From Heliocidaris tuberculata (lineage: Eukaryota; Echinodermata; Echinoidea; Camarodonta; Echinometridae), in the NCBI GenBank assembly GCA_025618425.1, contig CM046833.1, positions 5,166,356 through 5,230,355 of the forward strand: 64,000 nt of DNA, written 5' to 3'. Position numbers and translations under genes: made by a program. How positions within the stretch are numbered: position 1 is the first letter of the stretch; each line of letters opens with the position of its first letter. This document shows, one piece after another, positions 1 through 11,389 of this stretch. The notes under the pieces are model-generated. The model did not search any database, was not told the origin of the DNA, and was given only the letters and a program-made list of their open reading frames with translations.

Positions 1-1309
1 CCCCCCCCCCCCCCCTACAAATTTCGAACCTGTCAGTGTCACTCACTGACTGTTAACGTTAATACTACACCATCTACTCAACTGGACATGATTTAGTCTC
101 ACTGTTGTTGGTTATTAATTTGAGCCTAATTTGGGGGAAGGGGTGGGGGGGGGGGGGGCTTGTAGTGTACTTACTAAGCTGTTAATTCTACTAGATCCAG
201 ATCTAGAGCCTAACGTTAGGCCAAATAATACTATGCCATGGTCTAGATTCTAAGTTAGGCAAGAGTCTAATCTTTAGACTCTAAATTTAAGATATCTAAC
301 ATCAATTTACATCATACATGTCACTGACTAACATTAGATCTAGAGTTTATGTAGATCTAGAACTAAGTTAGAGACCTTTTTCTTATTTGTAGGTCTAACA
401 TTTAGATCTAACAGTTAGTCTTAATCTTAAACTCACTCCTCCAGGCTCCTTATCTTTTTGTTTTATTATTTGTTTGTTTTAGGTAGTTTTGATTCTTTTT
501 GTTTTGATCAAAGCAGTTCCAGTAGATCTAGAAGCAGTCTAAGTTACAGGCCAATAAAATAATTTTTAAAAAGGGAGAAATAAGAATAATCGTTAGATCA
601 ATTTGAGATATGGCAGTATTAGTAAAACTGAAATTTTCAGAGAGAATTTTTTCATTAGGGCTACAATTCCGAAACAGGGATGTCAAAGATCTAGCAGTGG
701 AAGATTTAGGGGCATCCCCTTTTTGCTTTTCAGAGAATTTGAAGGAAAACTGGACCAAAAAAAAAAAAATAAATAAAATAAATAAGATAACCTTTATTTT
801 TCTTTTCTTGTCAGAAAGTTTTCTGAGATACACACATGTATGTGCCCCCCCCCCCCCTTGACAGAATCCTGATTCCTGGATCCGCCTCTGGATCTAGAGT
901 AGATGTATATGTATTATGTACACAGTTTGCTGTTCATAAACCCCGAAGTCTACATTGAGAAAAAGGGGCGAATCCCAACATTTGTTTGAGTGGGAGTGTA
1001 GTAAGTTGTAAATCAAATTATATGTCACTATGGCCTTTATTATGATTTATCCTTTGCCATTTTGCTATATAAACTTTTGATAAATTGAAATAGGTTAAAT
1101 TTTATGTTTCACTTTTTTTTTCAAGTTGAATAATTACATAAATTTCTATCATAAGACTAACCATTCCATTTGAGATGAGACTAAATGTGAATTTCTAATA
1201 TGAAATAAAAGTCCATTCCATGAAGAAATATTAAAAGAACCTTATATATTTATGAACCTGTTTATTTGTAGTCTTATGGTTTGTTACTTTCTCCATCTAT
1301 TTTTTGCAG
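1..1309. other. Non-coding, AT-rich stretch
   Basis: I see no supported gene. The stretch opens with a poly-C run, has a G run near 145-158 and many short GATCTAG/TCTAGA-like words, and contains one degenerate hAT-type element (695-890, listed separately). Open frames here are short and AT-driven. Confidence 0.6.
695..890. mobile_element. hAT-type MITE, degenerate copy
   Basis: The element begins CAGTGG and ends TGGATCCGCCTCTG, close to the termini of the better copy at 2574-2751. It is flanked on both sides by GATCTAG (688-694 and 891-897). That is 7 bp of an expected 8-bp hAT target duplication. The interior carries poly-A and poly-C runs and no coding capacity. The assignment to hAT rests on termini and flank length only. 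Confidence 0.45.
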
Positions 1310-2573
1310 CATAAAAGAATGGGCCAGGATTAAACACTGGAAAACCAGGCTAATCCCTGTACAAACATGAGGATATTAAGGGCGAGACACATTTGCTGAA
1401 AGATTGCCAGCAAGCTTGAAAGATCTGGTAATTATTTTGTTTCATTCAACTCTAAAATGAAGTTAAAGATTCGTTTGGAGATGGAAACTGATAAGTAGTT
1501 TTTATATAGATACTTTACATACAGTACAACATCCCCCATCAATTATGTCATTATAAATAAGACATAAAGCAAGTCAGAATTCATCTGGTCAAATAATTTA
1601 TTTACTACTTTTATTTTTAAAATCATTATTATTCTCAGCATTGTTATTTTGTCTTTTAAAGTAAATTATTATTCTTTTTAGCAATTTCATTTTGCTTTGT
1701 TATTTCTTATCTTGGCAAAAATACAATAATGATCTAAATTCCTTTCTTACTAAATTTACAGGAGAAAGTGCTGGATGTAGTTTGGTCAACATACAGGCTT
1801 GTTTCATGCAGTACAAGAACATGAGGAAGAACGAGGGAAGAGAAGTAGAACTGGTGCCATCATCATTTCAGGTCATCACACACCTGTTTCCCATCCTCAA
1901 GGAAAAACACTTACTAACGTACTAGTATTGTTGATTTCACATCCTTACCTAAGAGAGTAAGTACAATTTTATTTATACAATCCAATTGTTTTCCCAATGC
2001 ATCAATTCATGGAAACTGGGGATGGGTGTTCATTCAAAGTCATGTCAATTAGTTGTGCTGCTTTGTTTTAACAGGGAAATAATTTATACCCTGATCTTCT
2101 ATTTACAAACATAAGCTTTGTCATGGTCCTACACAACGATAGCATTTAATACATAAACACATCATGCATGCTTGTGTTATAGTCTCTTGCTATGTTAGAT
2201 GCTATTTTCTCATCTTATTAAATTTCTGTTCATTCAAGAAAATGTTGAGTAATTTTGATTTATGTGTTTTGTGAATTGTATCTCAAAAATGTTATACAAC
2301 TATACAAGTCACTTTGTAGCTATGATGTAATGCTTGTTGTTAGGAAAGCTATATCATTGTTTAATTCTTTTATTATTTTGCAGGGTATGTACACACCTAC
2401 AAGAGATTGTACCTGGTAGCTGATGCAAAAGGATGCTCACAAGAACAAGAGGGAGTCGAAGGGAATGAACTTGATGCCATTCATCGTTCTCAGATAGTAA
2501 TGTCTCTCCCCAGTCCATCGGCTGCTAATATTAATACTACCTGTGTCACCACACCCTTCCTTGTAGTTCCTAG
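1310..2573 (+). other. Exon-like segments of unknown status
   Basis: Three pieces look bounded by splice signals on the + strand: about 1310-1427 (after TTTTTTGCAG, before GTAATT), a segment starting near 1763 (after AAATTTACAG) and running to GTAAGT at 1957, and one starting near 2385 (after TTATTTTGCAG). No single frame stays open across all three, and I recognise no domain. They could be non-coding exons, a decayed gene, or chance. The last segment is broken by the hAT-type MITE at 2574. Confidence 0.15.
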
Positions 2574-2655
2574 CAGTGGCGGATCCGGGGGGGGCCAGGG
2601 GGCCCGGGCCCCCTCCCCTGGAACCAAAAAGGGGCCCAAAAATGCTGTGGACCTT

Positions 2656-2691
<36 letters not shown>

Positions 2692-2751
2692 TGTCAGAAA
2701 ATTTTGTGAATATTGAGCCCCCTCCCTCAAGAAATCCTGGATCCGCCACTG
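2574..2751. mobile_element. hAT-type MITE with 8-bp target duplication
   Basis: The termini are perfect inverted repeats: CAGTGGCGGATCC at the left and GGATCCGCCACTG at the right. The 8-bp direct repeat GTTCCTAG flanks the element at 2566-2573 and 2752-2759. Eight-base duplications and CA(G)TGG-like ends are hallmarks of the hAT superfamily. The 178-bp body is non-coding, with G/C-rich arms and a long poly-T tract at 2658-2688, so it must be mobilised in trans. Confidence 0.8.
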
Positions 2752-2759
2752 GTTCCTAG

Positions 2760-4740
2760 TACCCCAGTACCCCTTGCTCCCCCCTCCCTTCGATCCTCAA
2801 ATGATCTCACAATGGTATAACATAGTCCATTCATTTTAGTATTTTGAATAACAGTCTTACCCCCATGAAGAATTTTATTTCACAGCCCCTACAACTATCT
2901 TACTTCTCTTCTTTAATTTAACTATGTTATGCACTACCACTGGTTAGAATGTTATTTAGTCTGCAATTATAAGTAAATTCTTCAGTTGGGCTTTTCAAAG
3001 TTTTGTCAAATCTCTATTTCAAAATTTAACTGTGGTTAATGTCGTTGAATATCAATTTATGTTCCCCTCCCCATACATAATCATTGCAGTTAGATGCATC
3101 TTATTAGCAGTATGTTCCATGTATTCTGGAAGGGGGGGGGGGTGTATGAGCTAATTGTATTTGCTTACTACATCATACATTCTTGGGGATGAAGTCCATT
3201 TACACACTGAAGGAACTTAAACTTACCTGAATACAATACTATAACTGAAAATATTTACATCATTTCTCAATACTGTTTTAAAGGAAAATCCATACTGGTC
3301 TATTTTTTTGTTAAAGGTGCTTGTTGTAGAAATCTATCTCATTTAAAGTTTTGAATCACAGTATTAAATAACTGTTTAAGTCTTTTAAATATTTGTATTG
3401 TTTAATGATAATCTTTCCAATTATATTCATTTTTTTTTCAGCTCTCAAACAGAATACAATGGGTACTGAACAATTTTGAAAGAGAGAGGGGGAAGGGAAT
3501 AGAGATAGAGAGAGAGAGGGGGGGGGGGAGAGGGAGGGAATAGAGAGAGAGGGAGAAGAAATAGGGAAAGACATTTAAAAGTGTATTTTTTCAATGCAAC
3601 TTTGAAAACGTATTCTCTGAAGTCATTTAAAGATTTTCCATAATATGGGGCAAAGTATTGCTTTTGCTTTGTTGAAAAATATCAGATTTTTTTTTTTTTT
3701 TTTTTTTTATCAACCATGAGTGTGTTTTGAGATAACAGGCACAGATACATAGAATATCCAACAATACCGACAACTTTCCCCCTGTATTTACAATTTGAAA
3801 GAAAGGAGAAACTTGCAAGGTATGCGGTTGTGACTGCGATTTTATTTGAGGTATATTGGTATGGAAGTGAGTATACTTGATAGAATGTGAAGTAATAAAA
3901 CAAACCAATTAGAAAGGAGAGGGTGTGTGAGGAGTCCTATCATATCGCAACCTCCCACTTAGCCATTTATTTATTCCCCCCCCCCCCCCCCCCCGGTAGC
4001 TGCACCAAATCCAAATTGCAGAGATAATATTTTTTTTTTTTTAAGTTTGGGGAAAATGTGCATATTTACTCGTGTTACTAGTATGTCACAGAAATAAGGT
4101 TGTGACCATGTGTCATAGACGATCTACTCGTCATAAATGGAAAACAAAAATTTCCGTTAGACTTGGTCCAGCTAGCAAGAAATTCAAGTAGATCTACTCT
4201 CCTAATGTCTGGTACCCGTATTCTAGATAATTATAAGCCTGCACCACTATTTTCAATTAAGGAAATATATTTTTCAGATCATTCTGTCTCTAAAACATGG
4301 TCAGTCGTGAGTGTATAAAACAAAACTGCTTGAATTATTCCGAATAGACGACAAAGATCATTTTTAAAAAATGTATTTGAAATACTCACACGATATGAAG
4401 AAAAAAAAAACCGCAGCTATGATTATTCCGAATAGAAAACGGCAAATATCACTTTTGTAATTTCTCAACATGTGTCACTTGACCAATTTAACAACTTTTA
4501 GAAATCCAAATAAAGAATAAATGATTTCAGAATTAAACAATATAAAACTCTTATAGAATTATTTTGATGACTACAATGATGAACTTCAAATGAATACTAT
4601 CACGACATTCTCATCATCAAAAACGACATCTCCCTCTCTCCAGCACGACTTATTAGCGAATGTCGTGTGCGGTGTGCACTGTTTTTTCGCCGTTTGTCGT
4701 GTAGTATGTCGTTTTGTCGTGTCGTGTGTCGTGTGTCGTG
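2760..4740. other. Non-coding stretch with simple repeats
   Basis: No gene is visible. It contains a GA-rich microsatellite (about 3480-3565), a poly-T tract (3687-3710), a poly-C run (3977-3994) and, at its end, a degenerate GTCGTGT-type tandem repeat (about 4662-4742). Open frames across the GA and poly-T tracts are low-complexity artefacts. Confidence 0.55.
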
Positions 4741-4756
4741 TTCGGTGTGAATCCGC

Positions 4757-5050
4757 CTTTAGGAGACAGATCAAGGCTAGCTTTGAAGGCATAAGCGGCC
4801 GACGAAGGCGGAGGCGGCGGCCCTAGGACGTAGCAGCCGCGTTCAGGAGATTCAATCAGCGGCCCGATGATACATTGAGAAATTTTAGAGAAAATTTAGA
4901 AAAATGGTGCAATATGCATTGAGTCGCTTTTACCACATATCCAAGACGTCTTATAAGTAGCGTCATAATATCACTAAGTCTTATTTTATGTGTACCCTCG
5001 TGAGGCAAATATTGCCAATTTGAAATGCATCACGTAGCTGTGCTTGCATT
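4757..5050 (+). pseudogene. Tetraspanin terminal-exon relic plus 3' flank
   Basis: This segment is a diverged copy of the last exon and 3' flank of the tetraspanin gene at 20648-20907. Shared landmarks are the AGGAGACAGATCAAGGCTA start (LRRQIKA in frame), a TTCAATCAGCGGCCC block, and the downstream GTAATATGCATTGAGTCGC-like and AAGTCTTATTTTATGTGTAC blocks. The copy starts inside the exon, lacks the splice acceptor and fourth membrane segment, and has a GC-rich insertion (around 4794-4830) that turns the tail into an Arg run before a stop. No other tetraspanin exons are seen upstream. I read it as a partial duplication, not a working gene. Confidence 0.75.
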
Positions 5051-6720
5051 GGTACAAAATTGAACATGGTAAACATAAAACTACTTGAATGAATACCTTA
5101 TAAAAATAACATGTTTGTATCAGGATATTTTGAATTTTAGTCTATGAGATTGTTGCTTTTCCACAGTCAATTGTGGAAAATTTTGAACATGTTTTAGAAA
5201 ATTTTGAGCATGTTTTAGAAAATTTATGTTGAAAAGTTGAACCCTATATAGGCCCTAGATATCCCTATTACGTCATGTTTCAAAAGGGTTCAGGTCACAG
5301 AACTCCGAAAGCCGTAGAAGGCCCACGCGGGTGCCAAATTGTAGCAATCGCTCGCAGGGCCTACGCGATCACATGATATCCGCCATCTTGGCTAGTCTTC
5401 CGCCTTACCGTTCCACGTACGCAGGTCGTCAAAGACATTAATACAAAATATTTGGTAGTTGGATAACACTAGGGCGAATCAAAATCTTATTAAAATTCCT
5501 CGATTTTGTTATAGTTATCTGTATTTAAATGGACAAAGAAAGGGGGGGGGCATAGAAAAGACAAAAAAGAAAGAAAGAGGGAGGCAAGTTTCTCTTTTAA
5601 TACATGAAATGAATTACCAGCCCTGTTGATTCTGGTATCTTCATGCTAAATTGTTATATAAGAAGTGCATGCTATGTAGGCTGTCATACGCTCTTATTAC
5701 TCATTCTAGTAATAGTACTGCTTACTATTTCAAACAACTTTAGTCACTGAAGGGACAAGAAAATCACATTTTTTGCCATTTGCTTAATTTGCCCTCGTTC
5801 TGCCAGATTATATTGATGTTGAAAATTTATATAATTTCTTGTTCATCATCTACTCTACAGATTTTACTCGTAAGAGTTTGATATGAGTGTTATCATTTCA
5901 GTGCGATGCAGTATATATATATATATATATATAGATAGATAGCCCGCAAGAAAATCTTGTTTTTACACATCGATATCGTGTTTCAAACACCTAAAAGTAT
6001 GTTTATATAGTTGTAGTTTTGTGGGGTGTAGATTCTCACTGCAAATTTTAACATTAGAAATACGTAGCGTCCAACGAAGTGTCTCAACTGTATGCCACTT
6101 GATTTGGAAGCCAGATAGCCTCGAGAAATTTAAATTTAATGCAAATTAAGTCTCAATCGGCTTAAAAAGCAGAAATTAATATATGTGACAAGAGTGATAC
6201 TTTGAAGTGAAATTTGCTGTTGCATTTCTTATTGTGCATAAATATTCTAAGGCACAATTTATCGCGCGGGTGCTGTATTTAGTAACTGTATATTCAAAGT
6301 CATTGGTAGTCCCCAAATGGTATAAGTGAAGGGTTTGTGTTGACATGCTTTACTTGCCTTTGCTATGTCAATTTCCAATTTTATTCCAATTACACTGACG
6401 TGCAAAGTTGCAGATACATTTATCTTTGATCATAACACATGTAAAACAAACAACATAGTGATTGGTACCGTACTGATGTTTTTTGTTGTTGTTTTTTTCT
6501 CATGTGAGTTACTTTACAAAAATATGGATGCGGCTGAACATTAAAGGAGGAGGGGGGGGGTGAAGACGTGAACAAGCATATTATTATATTACAATGCAGT
6601 GATATTATGAAATGTGAAGTAAACACAGGTTCCTGCTTGTCCATGAGCAGCTATATTACAGGGTAAGGGTATTGGGTACACTTCAGACTCTCTGTTTCGA
6701 GAAAAGGCAAGGGTTTGTGC
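5051..6720. other. Non-coding stretch
   Basis: No gene is recognised. A (TA)n tract followed by GATA repeats sits at about 5911-5941. A CpG-bearing patch around 5310-5420 is followed by no credible first exon. Confidence 0.5.
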
Positions 6721-6724
6721 ATAC

Positions 6725-7200
6725 AAACTAGAGGTTACACGAAGAAACTATGCGGAATTTAAGAGAATAAACAGTGGCCAATTTTATGCAAGTGACATGA
6801 ATAGTAGTTTGGATTAGAATTAGAGGGATCAGTTCGCCAAATAATAGATTGAGATTTGAAATTTTTATTGAGTTTCTTGATTAGTCTTATTCATTGACCT
6901 AGCTGTTGGTTTAACGTCAAGACTAAGAGAAGCAGGGCCATACAGATCCTAGGATCTCCATGAGCAGGGTTAGTCTCCAAAATGAGACACATATTTTTAA
7001 AATTATTTTCATATTTTTGTGCGTGTGCGTGTATGTATGGGTAAAGTATGTTTTGAATGGAAGCCCAAAACAGTTTTTTTTTCTTTGGAGTCAGCATATG
7101 AATTGTGATTCTGTGTATATGATGTAAACAGCTTGTATCTTTTAATTGTGATCCGATACATCTGTACATTGACCCATTACAGCCCAATTATATGTAATTA
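6725..7200 (+). repeat. Dispersed or duplicated segment, copy 1
   Basis: Several blocks match 22427-22690 in the same order: AGAGGTTACACGA near the start, GTATGTTTTGAATGGAAGCC, GGAGTCAGCATATGAATT and ACAGCCCAATTA near the end. The distance from the tetraspanin-exon relic at 4757 (about 1.97 kb) is similar to that from the real tetraspanin last exon to copy 2 (about 1.8 kb). This suggests one collinear duplication. Confidence 0.55.
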
Positions 7201-7319
7201 CTGTGCTTCACTTTTTTAAAAATAGTTTTTCTATTCATGTAAACATTTCTTATCATATATATCTTTTGTTAAATATTATTGAATCAACTTGTATATATAT
7301 ATATATACTTGGTGAATTG

Positions 7320-7982
7320 TATAGTGTGAGGATTGATGAGACAGGAGACAAGGACGTAGCTGAACTTCAACTTTATTAGATCAAGCTTTCGGCCTTCCCG
7401 GCCTTCTTCAGGTTCTGAAGATGATAATAAAAACATATAACATATACTTCAATATACACACATATCATTGTGTGCTTTTATATTCCATTTAATGACAAAA
7501 TATGCATTTGCATAGTGATATTAGCATATGCCTTCATGGCTACAGTTTATTACAAGTAACTTAATGAATGAATAAGAAGAACTTAGCTTAGAAATACTGT
7601 ACAGAAATTTAATGTAAAAGATCACTTACCGAAAGTGAAGTTTCGTTGAGGGTGACTATTAATGTATGCGTGTGGTGTGTAAAATTTGTGCGGTCAAGTG
7701 TGAATAAATTCCTGACCTTTGACATTGGGATAGCAGGTAAGTGTGGTGGGAAGAAAGAGAGAGAGAGAGAAAGAGAGGCAAGATGAGAAAAGGAGAACAA
7801 ATATATAGTTGATCACACACCATGATATGTGTGTATATTGAAGTATATGCTATATGTTTGTATTATCATCTTCAGAACCTGAAGAAGGCCTGGAAGGCCG
7901 AAAGCTTGATCTAATACGAGTAAACTTGAAGTTCAGCTACGGCCTTGTCTCATGTCTCATCAATCTTCACACACACATACAC

Positions 7983-7987
<5 letters not shown>
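7320..7987. mobile_element. Foldback element with ~150-bp inverted repeats
   Basis: The left arm (about 7320-7472) and right arm (about 7815-7987) are near-complementary for roughly 150 bp. Each carries the landmark CTGAAGAAGGCC..GGCCGAAAGC (right arm on +, left arm on -). The interior is non-coding. (TA)n tracts flank it. The superfamily cannot be assigned because no clean target duplication is visible. Confidence 0.65.

Positions 7988-8045
<58 letters not shown>
7988..8045. repeat. (TA)n microsatellite
   Basis: Near-perfect alternating TA directly abuts the right arm of the foldback element, so the element may have inserted into, or seeded, this tract. Confidence 0.9.
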
Positions 8046-8046
<1 letters not shown>

Positions 8047-8469
8047 CATGTTTGTTCATTATGTTAAACACTGAGATACATCATGTGGAAAATAAAGAAA
8101 CCTTGAAACCTTGAAACCTTCATATATCAACTATTATAGCTTTGAACTTCAAACTTGATACTAGTCTGCATCACCATAGTGATTAGATTTTAAGTTTAGT
8201 AGGCCAAAGCTCAAAGAGGCCAATATGCATTAAATTAAAAAATATGTATTTTTGTTATCACCATATCTCAAATTATTTTCTTTGCATGACTATGAAGAGG
8301 TAAAGTGAACAGACTTTTGGGTTGTTAGGTCATGATTGTAAATCAATGAGACCGTCAAATCTGAAGCAAACAGGTGCAATTGTCCAATAGGAATAGCTCC
8401 TCTGTAAAGTCACTCTAATCCAGATTTCAACCCTGTAATACTATCATAACAACGTCTTCCAGTCGACAT

Positions 8470-8790
8470 GGAGGACCAATGGAATATCAGGACCATTGGA
8501 ACAAGTGGATTAAAGACTTGAAAAACTTAATGCCTGTATCAGAGTCTTCCGGGTGTAGGCAAATATCGTGCAATAACCGAAGTGATGCACTTTACGTCGA
8601 AGTTCCTCGGAACAAGGAGCATATATCCTCGCACCAGCGGTCGTTGGGGGAGACTAGTATCACACCTACCCATGAAGCAAGGAACCTTGGGGCTATTCTG
8701 GATCATCATCTGACGATGACTTCACATGTGTCCAGGTCGTGTCGGTAAGCTAGGGTGGCCATTGGGAAAATACGTCTAAACGCAGCTATC
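8470..8790 (+). pseudogene. Non-LTR retrotransposon reverse-transcriptase fragment
   Basis: The translation contains WIKDLKNLM and, further on, ARNLGAILDHHLTMTSHV followed by a stop and then ARVAIGKIR-like residues. These match the conserved end of LINE (CR1/Jockey-type) reverse transcriptases, where a WM..N block is followed by a (V/A)(R/K)NLG(V/A).(F/L)D..L....H(V/I) block. The catalytic core is absent and the frame is interrupted, so this is a dead 5'- and 3'-truncated scrap. Confidence 0.6.
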
Positions 8791-9679
8791 TGGAGCGGAA
8801 AACAACTCTTTTGTTCAGTATTTTGAATAATGCAAGTCTAGATCTATTCTCTGCTAGAAACACAGTAATGCATGAATGAGGGCATTCAGCGGCTGTTTCA
8901 CACATTTTGTTTGAATACCAACGTTGTTCCCACGCAAGACCGACAAACATTCAACAAGATTTTGAGTTTGCAAACATTTTGAATCAGGCGTATAAGCATA
9001 GGTCAATATGGTCAATCATATCCATTCGCTAAGACAAGTGGATTTACAATTCACCCCCCCCCCCCCCCCCAGTCAAGCCTTGTCCCATCTCAATATTCAA
9101 CATCTAATGTCTCAATGATCTTGTTTTATGAGAATGTGACGAATATCAACAATGCATCATAGACGACAGAAAATCCTGATTGAAGCATAATTATTTATTA
9201 TCTCAAAAACAGCATAGTTTCTGTCATGTCCGTGCAAAGTTATGATAGTGTTTAACAAACGCAGGTTTATAATAAACTACATGTTTTCTCAGATGACACA
9301 TGTACATCTGTTCAACTTACACATTTTTTTTTTCATTTAAAATGTGTTTATTCTACATGTACTGTTGCAAAGTCCACTCAAATTGTATAACTTCTAAAAT
9401 TATAATTTTAGGCGCTAGAGACAAGTAAGGCATATATTCAAGCTGGAAAAGGGGCAACAGTTTATGTAATCACATCATTGATAATGCACTTTGCATAGGG
9501 TGTCCCCCCCCCCCCCCCCCCAAGTAATCACATTCAAAACAGAAACAGTTTAATCTTTACTAAAGATATATAAAACTTTTTGCAGTACAGGTCTTTAAAA
9601 TAGAGTTGATTTGAGACTAGAATTATGTAAACAGTGATTTTACTATCTCTTCTCCCCCCCCCCCCCCCCCCACTATGAA

Positions 9680-9710
<31 letters not shown>

Positions 9711-11263
9711 GTGTGTGCCCTTACATAGATACACTTGTGGGGTACAGAGAACAAAAGAGCACAATGATGGCCTTTATTCCGTCATGCTTGTGGGGTACAA
9801 AATACAATAGGAGAAGTGCTTGTGGGGTACAAAGTACAAAAGGAGAAAACAATACAGTTCCCCACAAGTCAATGTGTGTGAGGGTGTGTGTGTGTGTGTG
9901 AGTGTGTATGGGGGGGGGGGGTTGATGAGACATTAAACTGAGATGTAAGGTGCACCGCAGTTTTGTTTACCTTCATTTATCTTCAAGCGGTTTGCAGTTA
10001 AGAGTATATGTCTTTATTGTACTTGCATGGGCATCACTCCAACCAAAAGATAAATACACTGTACATGAAAAGGTACTTGGATGGATGAAACATTGATTAT
10101 TTTATAGATTTTACAGAGCAATTAAAATATGTGTAATAATGCAAAATAATAGTAGGGATAAAAAGAAGACAACCCCCCCCCCCCCTCAAAAAAAAAAGGG
10201 GGGGTTATCGATTTTTGGGGTCTATTTTTCCTCCAAAAATTCTCCAAAATTCTCTGACAAGCCTATCTTCAAAATCGTGGGGGGGGGGACATGTCCCCCT
10301 GTCTCCCCCCCCCCTAGATTTGTGCCCATGATTCCTTGGACTTCATACTGCAGTTGCATTCGTCAAGAATATGTTTTAATCGTTGTTTGTTAGCTTTGTC
10401 GATATGCCCCCTCTGCCCTATTTCTACTGCTTCAAATATCACAGTACAATTTACTTCTTGAAGGTCTGCTATCAGCGTTTCATATCTGTCTACTTTTCTA
10501 TATGATGGGCTGCGTCATCATTTCTTTCAAAAGGTGTATTTAGTTCTACTAATTAGATTTTCTTTATATCTTCCAAAACTACGACCAAATCAGGGCGTTG
10601 GTTACAAGGATGTTCGGGGTGATAGTTCCCCCGGCTATTCCAAAGCCGGGAGAGTGGAAATAAACTTTGAGTCGAATTGAATTGAATTGAATTGATTTTA
10701 ATAATAGTATTTTAAAAAGAAGATGGGGTGGATAGTGATGTGTAAACCATAACTGCATATTTTGATTTGTTTGAATTTGTGAATGACAAACTGCGCATTC
10801 CGCATTTATGTAAATATGACACATGCATGTATATAAATATCGATGATGATGCGGCGAAATGATACAGCTACAAATGGAGGGTGATCGGACATGCACTGTT
10901 TCATGTGCCATGGAAAGTATTGAAGTACATGATCGTTACCGCGTCAGAGAGAGAGAAAGGGGGGGGGGGGAGGAGGCGGGGGAGAGAGGGGGGAGAGGTC
11001 AATGAATATATTCAAACAGAATTAACCATCCCTATATATATGAAAAGATAAAGCAAGATATTTATATACATCGAGAAAAATCTACATTTCTGATTTGCGT
11101 AGGAAAATATGTGTTCTTTATTTGCTCATCTCGAACGCCTAAAGAGAGAGTAAATATATGTTTAAGGTCAAAGGCACAGGTTTTATTGGCTATGAGTTAT
11201 TTGAGAACATCCTACACATTGGAATAGCACACTGGCTGGATTTCTCACTCTATAGAAGACTAG
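8791..11263. other. Non-coding stretch with microsatellites
   Basis: No gene is visible. It contains poly-C runs (9053-9070, 9505-9522, 9654-9671), (TG)n tracts (about 9680-9718 and 9880-9906), three copies of a CTTGTGGGGTACAAA-type unit between 9732 and 9862 with one inverted end, a GAATT pentamer run (10674-10696) and a GA/G-rich patch (10945-11000). Confidence 0.6.
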
Positions 11264-11270
11264 TATAAAT
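11264..11270 (+). promoter_or_regulatory. Possible TATA box of the tetraspanin gene
   Basis: TATAAAT lies 51 bp upstream of the tetraspanin start codon. This would place initiation near 11295 with a very short leader. The start codon context CCAAAATGG is favourable. This is inference from position and motif only. Confidence 0.35.
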
Positions 11271-11320
11271 GCATTATTTCCCTCATGTTAAGGACTGACT
11301 GACTGAAAAGATCATCCAAA

Positions 11321-11389
11321 ATGGCGACAGGATTAGACTTGGAGCATATCCTCAGAAATTTGTTATTTTTCTTCAATTTCGTATCTTTC
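11321..11389 (+). CDS. Tetraspanin exon 1
   Basis: Encodes residues 1-23 (MATGLDLEHILRNLLFFFN...), the cytoplasmic N-terminus and the start of the first membrane segment. The donor is GTAAGT at 11390, phase 0. A very T-rich hydrophobic stretch follows a typical short leader. Confidence 0.85.
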
